This document shows positions 7,846 to 14,971 of a DNA stretch of 62,236 nt, one piece after another. Positions within the stretch are counted from its first letter, which is position 1. Each line of letters begins with the position of its first letter. The notes beneath the pieces are model-generated. The model saw only the letters and a list, made by a program, of their open reading frames with translations. It did not search any database and had not been told where the DNA came from. Source of the DNA: CAYJFG01 sp051881695 (GTDB taxonomy: Bacteria > Bacillota > Clostridia > Oscillospirales > Acutalibacteraceae); the NCBI GenBank assembly GCA_051881695.1, contig JBJEQJ010000007.1, forward strand, positions 1-62,236, written 5' to 3'. Position numbers and translations under genes: made by a program.

Positions 7846-7894
7846 GCGGCAAAGAAATGTTCGGCAAAAATTAAAGGTTCGGAGGAAAAATAAT

Positions 7895-9571
7895 ATGTTT
7901 ACCGATAATAAAATTTGGATGGCACAAGGCAGTGAGAATATTTATATGCTCCCCGGTCTTGTAAACCGTCACGGACTTATTGCAGGAGCAACCGGCACAG
8001 GAAAAACCGTTACGCTGAAGGTTATGGCAGAGTCGCTTAGCGACTGCGGCGTTCCCGTATTTGTTGCAGATGTAAAGGGCGATTTGTCCGGACTTGCAAA
8101 GGCGGGTGTGAACAGCGAAAAAATGCAGGAGAGGATAAGCCGTTTTGGAATTGCCGACTTTGCATATAAGCCGTTCCCTGTGCGCTTTTGGGATGTTTTC
8201 GGCAAAGGCGGTCATCCGCTCAGAACAACTGTATCAGAAATGGGTCCCACGCTTCTTTCAAGACTTTTAAACCTTACAGATGTGCAGGAGGGCGTGCTTA
8301 ATATAATTTTCAGAGTAGCCGATGACAGAGGACTTCTGCTAATTGATATTAAGGATTTGCGCGCAATGCTTACATATGCCGGAGAGCATAAGGATGAATT
8401 TGCATACACCTACGGCACAATATCACCGCAGAGCATAGGAGCTATTCAGCGTGCGCTTATGGCGATAGAAAACGAGGGAGGACAAGTGTTCTTCGGCGAG
8501 CCGGATTTTGATATATTCGACTGGATAAAAACGGACGAAAACGGCAGAGGATATGTAAATATCCTGCACAGCGTACAGCTTGTGCAGTCGCCGACGCTGT
8601 ATGCGTTTTTCCTGCTGTGGATGCTTTCCGAGCTGTTTGAAAAGCTGCCCGAATGCGGAGATTTGGAAAAGCCTAAGCTTGTGTTTTTCTTTGACGAGGC
8701 TCATCTGCTTTTTAACGATATGCCGGGTGTTTTGCTTGAAAAGCTTGTGCAGATGGTAAAGCTTATCCGTTCAAAGGGAGTAGGCGTTTACTTTGTAACG
8801 CAAAGCCCCGGAGATTTGCCCGACGAGATACTTGCTCAGCTTTCAAACAGAGTACAGCACGCTCTGAGAGTATTCACACCCTCTGAACAAAAGACGGTAA
8901 GGGCGGCGGCAGCCTCTTTCAGAGAAAATCCCGATTTCAGAACAGAGGAGGTAATAACTCAGCTCGGCATAGGCGAGGCGCTGGTGTCCTTTTTACAGCA
9001 GGACGGCACGCCGGCAGTGGTACAGCGCGCATTTATATTGCCGCCGCAAAGCTTTATGGGCGCAATAGATGAAAGCGAGAGAACGGCGGTTATAGAAAAC
9101 AGCCGTGAAATGGGCGAAAAATATAACACTTCTGTAGACAGAGAGTCTGCATTTGAAAAGATAACAGGCAATTTGCCGCCGCAGCCAAACGGAGCACCGC
9201 AGGTATCTCAAAGCTCTGCCGAAAGCTGTCCGCAAGCACCGTATACACAGGAACAAGCCTCGTATACACAGCAGCCGTCCCGGCCGCAAGGTAATACTAC
9301 GTTTAATCAGGGGCAGGCGCAATATCCAATGCCGCAGGCTCCCAAGCAATACCCGATGCCGCCAAAGAAAAACAGCTCGTATACTGTTCCGGTTACAAAT
9401 TCCGGCGCAAAGCAGTCAGTTGCTGAGTACAGCAAGAATTTGAACAAAAAGAACACCGGCGGAAGCGTTGTATCCAAAGCAACGGAAAGGGCTATAAACA
9501 GCGCAGCACAGTCTATAGGCAGACAAATTGGCAACAGTATTGCAAGAGGACTGTTTGGGTCAAAAAGATAA
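7895..9571 (+). CDS. HerA-like/DUF853 P-loop ATPase
   Basis: 558 aa. The Walker A motif GATGTGKT is at residues 31-38 and the Walker B LVFFFDEAH near 262-270; a further motif VYFVTQSPGDLPDEIL and LSNRVQHALR (arginine finger region) match the HerA/FtsK-like DUF853 family. Residues about 425-490 are a Gln/Pro-rich low-complexity linker, and the basic C-terminus (SIGRQIGNSIARGLFGSKR) is typical of the family. Biochemical function is not established; HerA relatives are hexameric DNA translocases. No NurA-like nuclease lies beside it. The ATG at 7895 has TCGGAGGA upstream. It is monocistronic, bounded by the leader hairpin and a strong terminator. Confidence 0.85.
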   Translation: MFTDNKIWMAQGSENIYMLPGLVNRHGLIAGATGTGKTVTLKVMAESLSDCGVPVFVADVKGDLSGLAKAGVNSEKMQERISRFGIADFAYKPFPVRFWDVFGKGGHPLRTTVSEMGPTLLSRLLNLTDVQEGVLNIIFRVADDRGLLLIDIKDLRAMLTYAGEHKDEFAYTYGTISPQSIGAIQRALMAIENEGGQVFFGEPDFDIFDWIKTDENGRGYVNILHSVQLVQSPTLYAFFLLWMLSELFEKLPECGDLEKPKLVFFFDEAHLLFNDMPGVLLEKLVQMVKLIRSKGVGVYFVTQSPGDLPDEILAQLSNRVQHALRVFTPSEQKTVRAAAASFRENPDFRTEEVITQLGIGEALVSFLQQDGTPAVVQRAFILPPQSFMGAIDESERTAVIENSREMGEKYNTSVDRESAFEKITGNLPPQPNGAPQVSQSSAESCPQAPYTQEQASYTQQPSRPQGNTTFNQGQAQYPMPQAPKQYPMPPKKNSSYTVPVTNSGAKQSVAEYSKNLNKKNTGGSVVSKATERAINSAAQSIGRQIGNSIARGLFGSKR

Positions 9572-9599
9572 TTGAAAAAGCTACTGTAACAGTTTAAAG

Positions 9600-9640
9600 A
9601 AAAAACGCTGTACGCATTTGGTTTGCGTACAGCGTTTTTT
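9600..9640. terminator. Bidirectional terminator between the ATPase gene and tRNA-Thr
   Basis: A perfect 16-17-bp stem (AACGCTGTACGCA paired with TGCGTACAGCGTT) carries A/T tracts on both sides. It serves the rightward ATPase transcript and the leftward tRNA transcript. Confidence 0.9.
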
Positions 9641-9646
9641 CTGAGT

Positions 9647-9722
9647 TGGAGCTGATGGCGTGACTCGAACACGTGACCTGCTGATTACGAATCAGCTGCT
9701 CTACCAACTGAGCTACACCAGC
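9647..9722 (-). tRNA. tRNA-Thr (anticodon CGT)
   Basis: The minus-strand cloverleaf is complete: acceptor GCTGGTG/CATCAGC, D arm with AGCTCAGTTGGTAGAGC, anticodon stem GCTGA/TCAGC enclosing TTCGTAA (anticodon CGT, reading ACG), T arm with GTTCGAGTC, and an encoded CCA end. A consensus promoter lies about 100 bases upstream. Confidence 0.95.
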
Positions 9723-9824
9723 GTGTATTTATTTTTAGAGTATGTGCATTAATGATAAGCAGAAAATGCAAATAAAAAGCATTCTCAGGGCGGTTAAAAG
9801 TGTGTGCCGAATTAACGCTATAAC

Positions 9825-9853
9825 ATTATATCATCTTATTTAAATGCCGTCAA
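9825..9853 (-). promoter_or_regulatory. Promoter of tRNA-Thr
   Basis: Leftward TTGACG, 17-bp spacer, TATAAT. The 5' leader to be removed by RNase P would be about 95 nt. Confidence 0.82.
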
Positions 9854-9859
9854 GAAGAG

Positions 9860-9897
9860 AAAATAAGAATATCTGCTCCGGCAAAAATAAGAATATC
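9860..9897. repeat. 14-bp direct repeat upstream of the tRNA promoter
   Basis: AAAATAAGAATATC occurs at 9860-9873 and 9884-9897, offset by 24 bp, just upstream of the tRNA-Thr -35. It may be an A-rich UP-like element or an activator site. The rest of 9723-10076 holds only promoter and operator sequence. Confidence 0.45.
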
Positions 9898-10020
9898 CTG
9901 TGCTGCATCGGTGTTCTTTTAACACTGTTTACTGCGTGGGATAAACAGAAATCTTCACATAAAAAACTAATAAGGCGGTGATTTCCGCTCACCTAAATTA
10001 TTTGTGATATTTATTCAAAT

Positions 10021-10065
10021 CCTATAATTATATCAAGCCGATATTTCTCGCATAATAATTATAGG
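10021..10065 (+). promoter_or_regulatory. Inverted repeat overlapping promoter and RBS of the XRE gene
   Basis: CCTATAATTAT (10021-10031) and ATAATTATAGG (10055-10065) are perfect 11-bp inverted arms. The left arm contains a TATAAT -10 element and the right arm abuts the ribosome site AGGGGGAT. The layout suggests autoregulation by the downstream HTH protein. Confidence 0.55.
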
Positions 10066-10076
10066 GGGATGTAAAG

Positions 10077-10547
10077 ATGCAGTCAGAAGACAAGAGCTCC
10101 AGAAGGTCAAATTCTACCAAAAGAATAAACAAAAAGCTTTGTGCGTTGCTCAGAAATTACAGAAAGTTCTGCGGCCTTACGCAAGGTCAGGTCGCCATAG
10201 CTCTCGGTGTGGACAGGTCAACCTACACATACTACGAAACAGGCAAAACCTCTCCGAATATAAACACGCTTATGAGCCTTGTAAAAATACTGAATATTCC
10301 GTATGAAGAGTTCCTTAAATGCGTAAATCCCTCCGAAATGCCGGAAACCGCAACAAGCTTAAACGACTATATAAGGGATATTAACGATGATCTCCACTCC
10401 TTAGAGAGAGAAAGCGTTTACGAGCTTGCAGACGATGAGCAGCAGCTTCTTGTAAGCTACCGCGTGCTTAGCAGTAATGAAAAGCTGGAGCTGTTAAAAC
10501 AACTTGAAAACAAAATGAGAGAGCAAAACAGCCCGAAAAATAAGTAA
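10077..10547 (+). CDS. XRE-family helix-turn-helix transcriptional regulator
   Basis: 156 aa. After a basic N-terminus, an HTH_3 domain spans about residues 22-78: LCALLRNYRKFCGLTQGQVAIALGVDRSTYTYYETGKTSPNIN-type helix-turn-helix, split here as recognition helix VDRSTYTYYETG. The acidic C-terminal half (80-156) is predicted helical and may dimerise. The start ATG at 10077 has a purine-rich AGGGGGATG site. It is monocistronic, with an inverted repeat over its promoter. Targets are unknown. Confidence 0.85.
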   Translation: MQSEDKSSRRSNSTKRINKKLCALLRNYRKFCGLTQGQVAIALGVDRSTYTYYETGKTSPNINTLMSLVKILNIPYEEFLKCVNPSEMPETATSLNDYIRDINDDLHSLERESVYELADDEQQLLVSYRVLSSNEKLELLKQLENKMREQNSPKNK

Positions 10548-10671
10548 TGTACGATAAAGTGCGGAATAACCCCGGACTTTTAAGCGTAGCTGTGCGGAAA
10601 CTTGCAGAAATTACCGCAAAAAGTATTATTTCTTTGCTGAAAAATTCCGTAAGATTATTTTGCCAAAAATC

Positions 10672-10700
10672 TTTACAACGCAGGGAAAGTGTGGTATAAT
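10672..10700 (+). promoter_or_regulatory. Promoter of rpsO
   Basis: TTTACA, 17-bp spacer, TATAAT. Predicted start near 10707. Confidence 0.78.
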
Positions 10701-10706
10701 CCACTA

Positions 10707-10828
10707 TGTTGTGCCCCTTTCTCGGAAAAAGGAGTAAGCCCGCCGTGCGGGAGTTCACCTAACCTTTTGCTGAGATTGCAGGATTATTTTTAATTCGTCG
10801 GGCAAAAATATATAAAGGTGGAATAAAA
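10707..10828 (+). promoter_or_regulatory. Structured rpsO leader, candidate S15 autoregulatory element
   Basis: The 120-nt leader has a CCCGC/GCGGG hairpin (10739-10751), a CCTTT/AAAGG pairing just upstream, and further complementary stretches before the GGTGG ribosome site. S15 autoregulates through its mRNA leader in several bacteria using different structures. Assignment here is by position only. Confidence 0.4.
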
Positions 10829-11092
10829 ATGTTAAAAGAAGAAAAGACTGCTATTATGCAGGAGTACGCAACACACGAGGGCGACACAGGCTCACCCGAG
10901 GTGCAGATTGCACTGCTGACTAAGAGAATTAACGACTTAACCGAGCACTTGAAGGTTCACAAAAAGGACCACCACTCAAGAAGAGGCTTGCTCAAAATGG
11001 TAGGTAAGAGAAGAAATCTCTTGAACTATCTTATTAAGACGGATATTGAAAGATACCGTTCTATCATTGCAAGACTCGGTATTCGTAAATAA
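10829..11092 (+). CDS. rpsO: 30S ribosomal protein S15
   Basis: 87 aa, the expected length. GDTGSPEVQIALLTKRINDLTEHL and KDHHSRRGLLKMVGKRRNLLNYL are the signature segments. S15 binds the 16S central domain and starts platform assembly. It has its own promoter, leader and terminator, and precedes pnp as in many Firmicutes. Confidence 0.98.
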   Translation: MLKEEKTAIMQEYATHEGDTGSPEVQIALLTKRINDLTEHLKVHKKDHHSRRGLLKMVGKRRNLLNYLIKTDIERYRSIIARLGIRK

Positions 11093-11104
11093 TTGCAATT
11101 TTCG

Positions 11105-11140
11105 GGGCAGTCGGCGTTTGCCGTCTGCCCTGTTAGTCAT
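11105..11140 (+). terminator. rpsO terminator (weak U tract)
   Basis: GGGCAG-T-CGGC pairs with GCCG-T-CTGCCC around GTTT, followed by TGTTAGTCATTTT. The poor T tract may allow partial read-through to pnp. Confidence 0.65.
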
Positions 11141-11203
11141 TTTCTGTGGCTTGATATTTTGTTAATTACAGGGCTGGCATTTGATTTAGCAGTGAAACGG
11201 ATA

Positions 11204-11232
11204 TTTACGCTTTGAAAAATAGTTTTTATAAT
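11204..11232 (+). promoter_or_regulatory. Promoter of pnp
   Basis: TTTACG, 17-bp spacer, TATAAT. The leader to the start codon is about 112 nt, a suitable length for the autoregulatory leader known for pnp in other bacteria. Confidence 0.72.
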
Positions 11233-11350
11233 ACAGCTTTAAAGAAGAGTCTGTGTATCAGCTCTTTGTCAGTGAGCGCTGTAAATGTCGGTTTTATTGC
11301 TAAGCGATGCGCCCTGTAAAATATATATTATTTTTATGGGAGGAACAAAA

Positions 11351-13525
11351 ATGTTCGAAAAATTTAAGGTTTTTAAAACAGAATTTGCCGGCCGTCCGCT
11401 TGTTGTTGAAACAGGTAAAATTGCACAGCTTGCAAACGGCTCTTGCTTGGTTCGCTATGGCGACACAGTAGTAAACGTCGCTGTAACAGCTTCGGCAAAG
11501 CCGCGTGACGGAATCGACTTTTTCCCGCTTTCCGTTGACTTTGAGGAAAAGCTCTATGCAGTAGGAAAAATACCCGGCTCGTTTTTAAAGAGAGAGGGCA
11601 GACCGTCCGACAAGGCGATTCTGGTATCTCGTGTAATTGACAGACCTATAAGACCGCTGTTCCCGAAGGATATGAGAAACGACTGCTCGGTTGTTTGTAC
11701 GGTAATGTCTGTTGACAACGACTGCTCGCCGGAAATCACTGCTATGGTAGGTACATCAATTGCGCTTTCTATATCTGATATTCCGTGGAACGGACCTATA
11801 AGCGGCGTAAGCGTAGGCTATGTTGACGGCGAATATGTAATCAACCCGACGCAGGAGCAGAGAGAGGCTTCAAAAATGGCTGTAACGGTTGCTTCAACAG
11901 ACAGCCGTATTGCTATGATTGAGGCAGGAGCAGACAGAGTAAGCGACGAGGTTATGTACGAGGGCATTATGGCAGGCCATAAGGCTAACCAGTCTATTAT
12001 TGAATTTATTAAGGGAATTCAGGCAGAAATAGGTAAGGAAAAGTTCTCTTACCCAAGCAACGAGCCTGACGAGGAAATGTTTGAGGCTGTAAAGGCGTTT
12101 GCAATAGAGGACGTTAAGGCTGCTCTTGACACAGACGACAAAACAGTCAGAGATGAGAGATTAAAGCCGATTTACGAGGCTGTACACGAGAAATTCGATG
12201 AAATATATCCCGATATGCAGGCACAGATAGACGAGTGTATGTATAAAACGCAGAAGTATGTTGTTCGCCGCTGGCTGCTTGACGAGCAAAAGCGTGTTGA
12301 CGGCAGAGGAATGAACGACATAAGACCGCTTGCCTCTGAAGTAAGCCTGCTGCCGAGAACTCACGGTTCAGGTCTTTTTACAAGAGGGCAAACTCAGGTG
12401 CTTACAGTTGCTACATTAGGTCCTGTAAGCGACCAGCAGATGCTTGACGGTATAGACACAGAGGAATATAAAAGATATATGCACCACTACAATTTCCCGT
12501 CATATTCTGTGGGTGAAACAAGACCCAGCAGAGGTCCCGGCAGACGTGAAATAGGTCACGGTGCGCTTGCAGAAAGAGCGCTTGTTCCTGTTATTCCGCC
12601 TGTTGAGGAATTCCCGTATGCCATAAGACTTGTGTCGGAGGTTGTATCCTCCAACGGTTCAACGTCACAGGGTTCAATCTGCGGTTCTACTCTTGCACTT
12701 ATGGACGCCGGCGTTCCTATTAAGGAGCCTGTTGCAGGTATCTCCTGCGGGCTTATCACAGAGGGCGACCGTTGGATGACAATGGTTGATATTCAGGGTC
12801 TTGAGGACTTCTTCGGCGATATGGACTTTAAGGTTGCAGGTACGCACGACGGTATTACTGCAATTCAGATGGATTTAAAGATAAGCGGCTTAACACCGGA
12901 AATGGTTAAGGAAGCGCTTGAGAAAACTCATAAAGCCCGTAATTATATACTCGACGAGGTTATGCTCAAAGCAATAGCAGAGCCAAGAAAGGAGCTTTCT
13001 CCTTATGCTCCCAAGATGCTCACAACCTGTATCCCTGTTGATAAAATCAGCGAGGTTATCGGCAAGGGCGGCAAGGTTATTAAGGAAATTCAGGCTCAGT
13101 GCGAGGTTAAAATTGACATTGAAGAGGACGGAAACGTATTTATCAGCGGCCTTGATATGGAGCAGTGCAAGCGTGCGCTTTCAATCGTTGACACTATCGC
13201 AAGGGATCCTCAGCCCGGTGAAATTTTCAAGGGCAAGGTAACTCGCCTTATGGATTTCGGCGCATTTGTTGAGATTGCTCCCGGCAAAGAGGGTCTGTGC
13301 CACATCTCTCAGCTCGACGTTAAACGTACAGAAAAGGTAACGGACGTTGTTAACGTGGACGATATTATCCTTGTTAAGGTGCTTGAAATTGACGATAAGG
13401 GCAGACTTAACCTTTCAAGGCGTGACGCACTTATAGAGGTTGAGGGCTTAAAGCCGGAAAATGACCCGGCACCGAGAAAACCGCAAAGCAACCGCCGCGG
13501 CAGAAATTACGACAACCGCAGATAA
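11351..13525 (+). CDS. pnp: Polyribonucleotide nucleotidyltransferase (PNPase)
   Basis: 724 aa, standard length. Two RNase PH domains flank a helical linker (the second contains TRGQTQVLTVATLGP). A KH domain follows (VDKISEVIGKGGKVIKEIQ) and then an S1 domain (GKVTRLMDFGAFVEIAPGKEG). PNPase performs phosphorolytic 3'-5' RNA decay. An in-frame upstream ATG at 11285 adds a non-conserved 22-residue leader without a ribosome site; the ATG at 11351 follows GGGAGGAAC and is the true start. Confidence 0.98.
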   Translation: MFEKFKVFKTEFAGRPLVVETGKIAQLANGSCLVRYGDTVVNVAVTASAKPRDGIDFFPLSVDFEEKLYAVGKIPGSFLKREGRPSDKAILVSRVIDRPIRPLFPKDMRNDCSVVCTVMSVDNDCSPEITAMVGTSIALSISDIPWNGPISGVSVGYVDGEYVINPTQEQREASKMAVTVASTDSRIAMIEAGADRVSDEVMYEGIMAGHKANQSIIEFIKGIQAEIGKEKFSYPSNEPDEEMFEAVKAFAIEDVKAALDTDDKTVRDERLKPIYEAVHEKFDEIYPDMQAQIDECMYKTQKYVVRRWLLDEQKRVDGRGMNDIRPLASEVSLLPRTHGSGLFTRGQTQVLTVATLGPVSDQQMLDGIDTEEYKRYMHHYNFPSYSVGETRPSRGPGRREIGHGALAERALVPVIPPVEEFPYAIRLVSEVVSSNGSTSQGSICGSTLALMDAGVPIKEPVAGISCGLITEGDRWMTMVDIQGLEDFFGDMDFKVAGTHDGITAIQMDLKISGLTPEMVKEALEKTHKARNYILDEVMLKAIAEPRKELSPYAPKMLTTCIPVDKISEVIGKGGKVIKEIQAQCEVKIDIEEDGNVFISGLDMEQCKRALSIVDTIARDPQPGEIFKGKVTRLMDFGAFVEIAPGKEGLCHISQLDVKRTEKVTDVVNVDDIILVKVLEIDDKGRLNLSRRDALIEVEGLKPENDPAPRKPQSNRRGRNYDNRR

Positions 13526-13559
13526 TCCGAAAAAGCTTTAAAACAGAATAATTAACCTT

Positions 13560-13598
13560 AAAAATGCAGCTTTCCCTGTTTTGGGAGAGCTGTATTTT
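13560..13598 (+). terminator. pnp terminator
   Basis: AAAATGCAGCTTTCCC pairs with GGGAGAGCTGTATTTT (two G-U pairs) over a 6-nt loop, ending in TTTT. Confidence 0.85.
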
Positions 13599-13666
13599 GA
13601 TAATTGCAGACTTTCGCTCATATTCCCCGTGCTTTTGCATAAATATATGTATACAGGGGGGTCTTT

Positions 13667-14476
13667 ATGAAATTTTTTGTTTTTACAAAGCAAAGACTTT
13701 TAATATGCGGCTGCTGTGTTATTGCCGCAGTGTTAGCGGCAGCAATCTGTTTTAACAGCTACAGCAGCGTGGTAAGTGCATCAACAACAGAAAGAAAAAT
13801 CCCAATATACTGTGTTGAAAAAAACGAAAAGGTGGTAAGCATATCGTTTGACGCAGCCTGGGGCAATGAGCAAACACAGGGACTTTTAGACACGCTGGAA
13901 CGCTACAAGGTGAAAACAACGTTTTTCCTTGTGGGAGATTGGGTAGATAAATATCCGCAGTCGGTAAAGGATATTTTTAAAGCGGGACACGACGTAGGAA
14001 ACCACTCCGACACCCACGCCCATATGCCTCAGCTTGGCACAGACGGTATGTTAAAGGAGCTGAATGCCTGCAATGAAAAAATTGAAAAGCTTACCGGAGT
14101 GTGCCCCACCTTGTTCCGTCCGCCGTACGGAGATTATAACAACTCGGTTGTAGAAACGACAAGCAGTATAAATATGTATACGATACAGTGGGATATTGAC
14201 AGCCTTGACTGGAAAGACCCCACGCCTGAGCAGATGGTAGAACGAATAAAGAAAAGCTTAAAGCCGGGAAGTATCATCCTTTTACATAACGGCGCAAAGA
14301 ACACCCCGGAGGCACTGCCGCTTATTATAGAAATGATTAAGGGTGAGGGCTACGAAATTGTGCCGATTTCTGAAATACTATTAAAAGGAAGCTACTATAC
14401 CGACCACGAGGGAAGAATGCATTTAGACGAGCAGGCGACAGAGAACAGCACGAAAGGTAAGAGTAAAACGCAGTGA
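13667..14476 (+). CDS. PdaB-like polysaccharide deacetylase
   Basis: 269 aa. A single N-terminal membrane segment/signal (about 10-35) precedes a NodB homology domain. Motif 1 is SISFDAAWG, motif 2 GNHSDTHAH (metal-binding His pair), motif 3 RPPYGDYN, motif 4 DIDSLDWKDP and motif 5 ILLHNG, so the metal site and catalytic base look intact. Family enzymes deacetylate peptidoglycan or other N-acetylglucosamine polymers outside the membrane; the DxAWG variant is typical of the PdaB sporulation branch. A GGGGGG ribosome site precedes the ATG. Whether it is sporulation-controlled cannot be read here. Confidence 0.87.
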   Translation: MKFFVFTKQRLLICGCCVIAAVLAAAICFNSYSSVVSASTTERKIPIYCVEKNEKVVSISFDAAWGNEQTQGLLDTLERYKVKTTFFLVGDWVDKYPQSVKDIFKAGHDVGNHSDTHAHMPQLGTDGMLKELNACNEKIEKLTGVCPTLFRPPYGDYNNSVVETTSSINMYTIQWDIDSLDWKDPTPEQMVERIKKSLKPGSIILLHNGAKNTPEALPLIIEMIKGEGYEIVPISEILLKGSYYTDHEGRMHLDEQATENSTKGKSKTQ

Positions 14477-14487
14477 AAATATTAATG

Positions 14488-14523
14488 CGGCGGTTGTTAA
14501 TGCGTGTTAACAGCCGCCGTTTT
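14488..14523 (+). terminator. Terminator of the deacetylase gene
   Basis: CGGCGG-T-TGTTAA pairs with TTAACA-G-CCGCCG around a 6-nt loop, followed by TTTT. Confidence 0.88.
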
Positions 14524-14544
14524 CAATTGTATTTTCCGCCTTAA

Positions 14545-14582
14545 ACGGCGCAATATTCACAAACGATTTAATCAGTATTTCC
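14545..14582. repeat. 38-bp interspersed repeat, copy 2
   Basis: Matches 6027-6064 at 34 of 38 positions. Upstream, ATTTTCCGCC also matches sequence upstream of copy 1, but with about 30 extra bases in copy 1, so the two copies differ by an internal indel. Confidence 0.7.
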
Positions 14583-14646
14583 CCGGGTTGCGTAAAGGTA
14601 CGAAGCGGCAAAAGTGGAGCATAGGGGTGTTTTTTGCCGTTTTTTG

Positions 14647-14675
14647 TTGACCTATTCGGGTGTATAAATTATAAT
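14647..14675 (+). promoter_or_regulatory. Promoter upstream of the Ig-like protein gene
   Basis: TTGACC, 17-bp spacer, TATAAT. It lies almost 300 bases from the start codon at 14972, so the transcript would carry the hairpin repeat at 14752-14828 in its leader. Confidence 0.7.
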
Positions 14676-14751
14676 ATAATAATACGGTTATCTATTTTTG
14701 ATAATTTGAATTTGAGTTTAGTGTAAAAACCAAAGAGGTCTTCCATGCGCT

Positions 14752-14828
14752 GTTTCCCTGCCTCCTTTGTCAAAGGGAGGATTTACCCCTGCGGGGAAAG
14801 CTGTCGGCAAAGCTGACAGTAAGGGGGC
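14752..14828. repeat. Diverged copy of the multi-hairpin intergenic repeat
   Basis: Three hairpins in a row: CCTCC(TTTGTCAAAG)GGAGG, CCCC(TGC)GGGG and CTGTC/GACAG, ending in AAGGGGG. The first and last resemble modules of the repeat at 1-220, with different order and loops. The surrounding 14477-14971 has no gene. Confidence 0.6.
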
Positions 14829-14971
14829 GTAGATTAAGGCGGCGAATGCTTTAGCCGGGTTTAGCAATTGCAGAAAATGGCATAATAAAGATAGAATATT
14901 TCGGAATAAAAAAGCAAACAGATTGTGTGCTTTCGGACAGCATCGTCCGAAAAAAAGGAAAGGAATATGAA

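Noticed and set aside
10468..10758. 96-codon minus-strand frame over the XRE 3' end and rpsO promoter
   Set aside because: It is antisense to a clear gene and a clear promoter, with no coding signs.
10765..10800. CTGAGA near the rpsO leader, reminiscent of a TPP riboswitch
   Set aside because: The essential partner segment (GAACCTGATC-like) and the rest of the TPP consensus are missing; the gene is rpsO.
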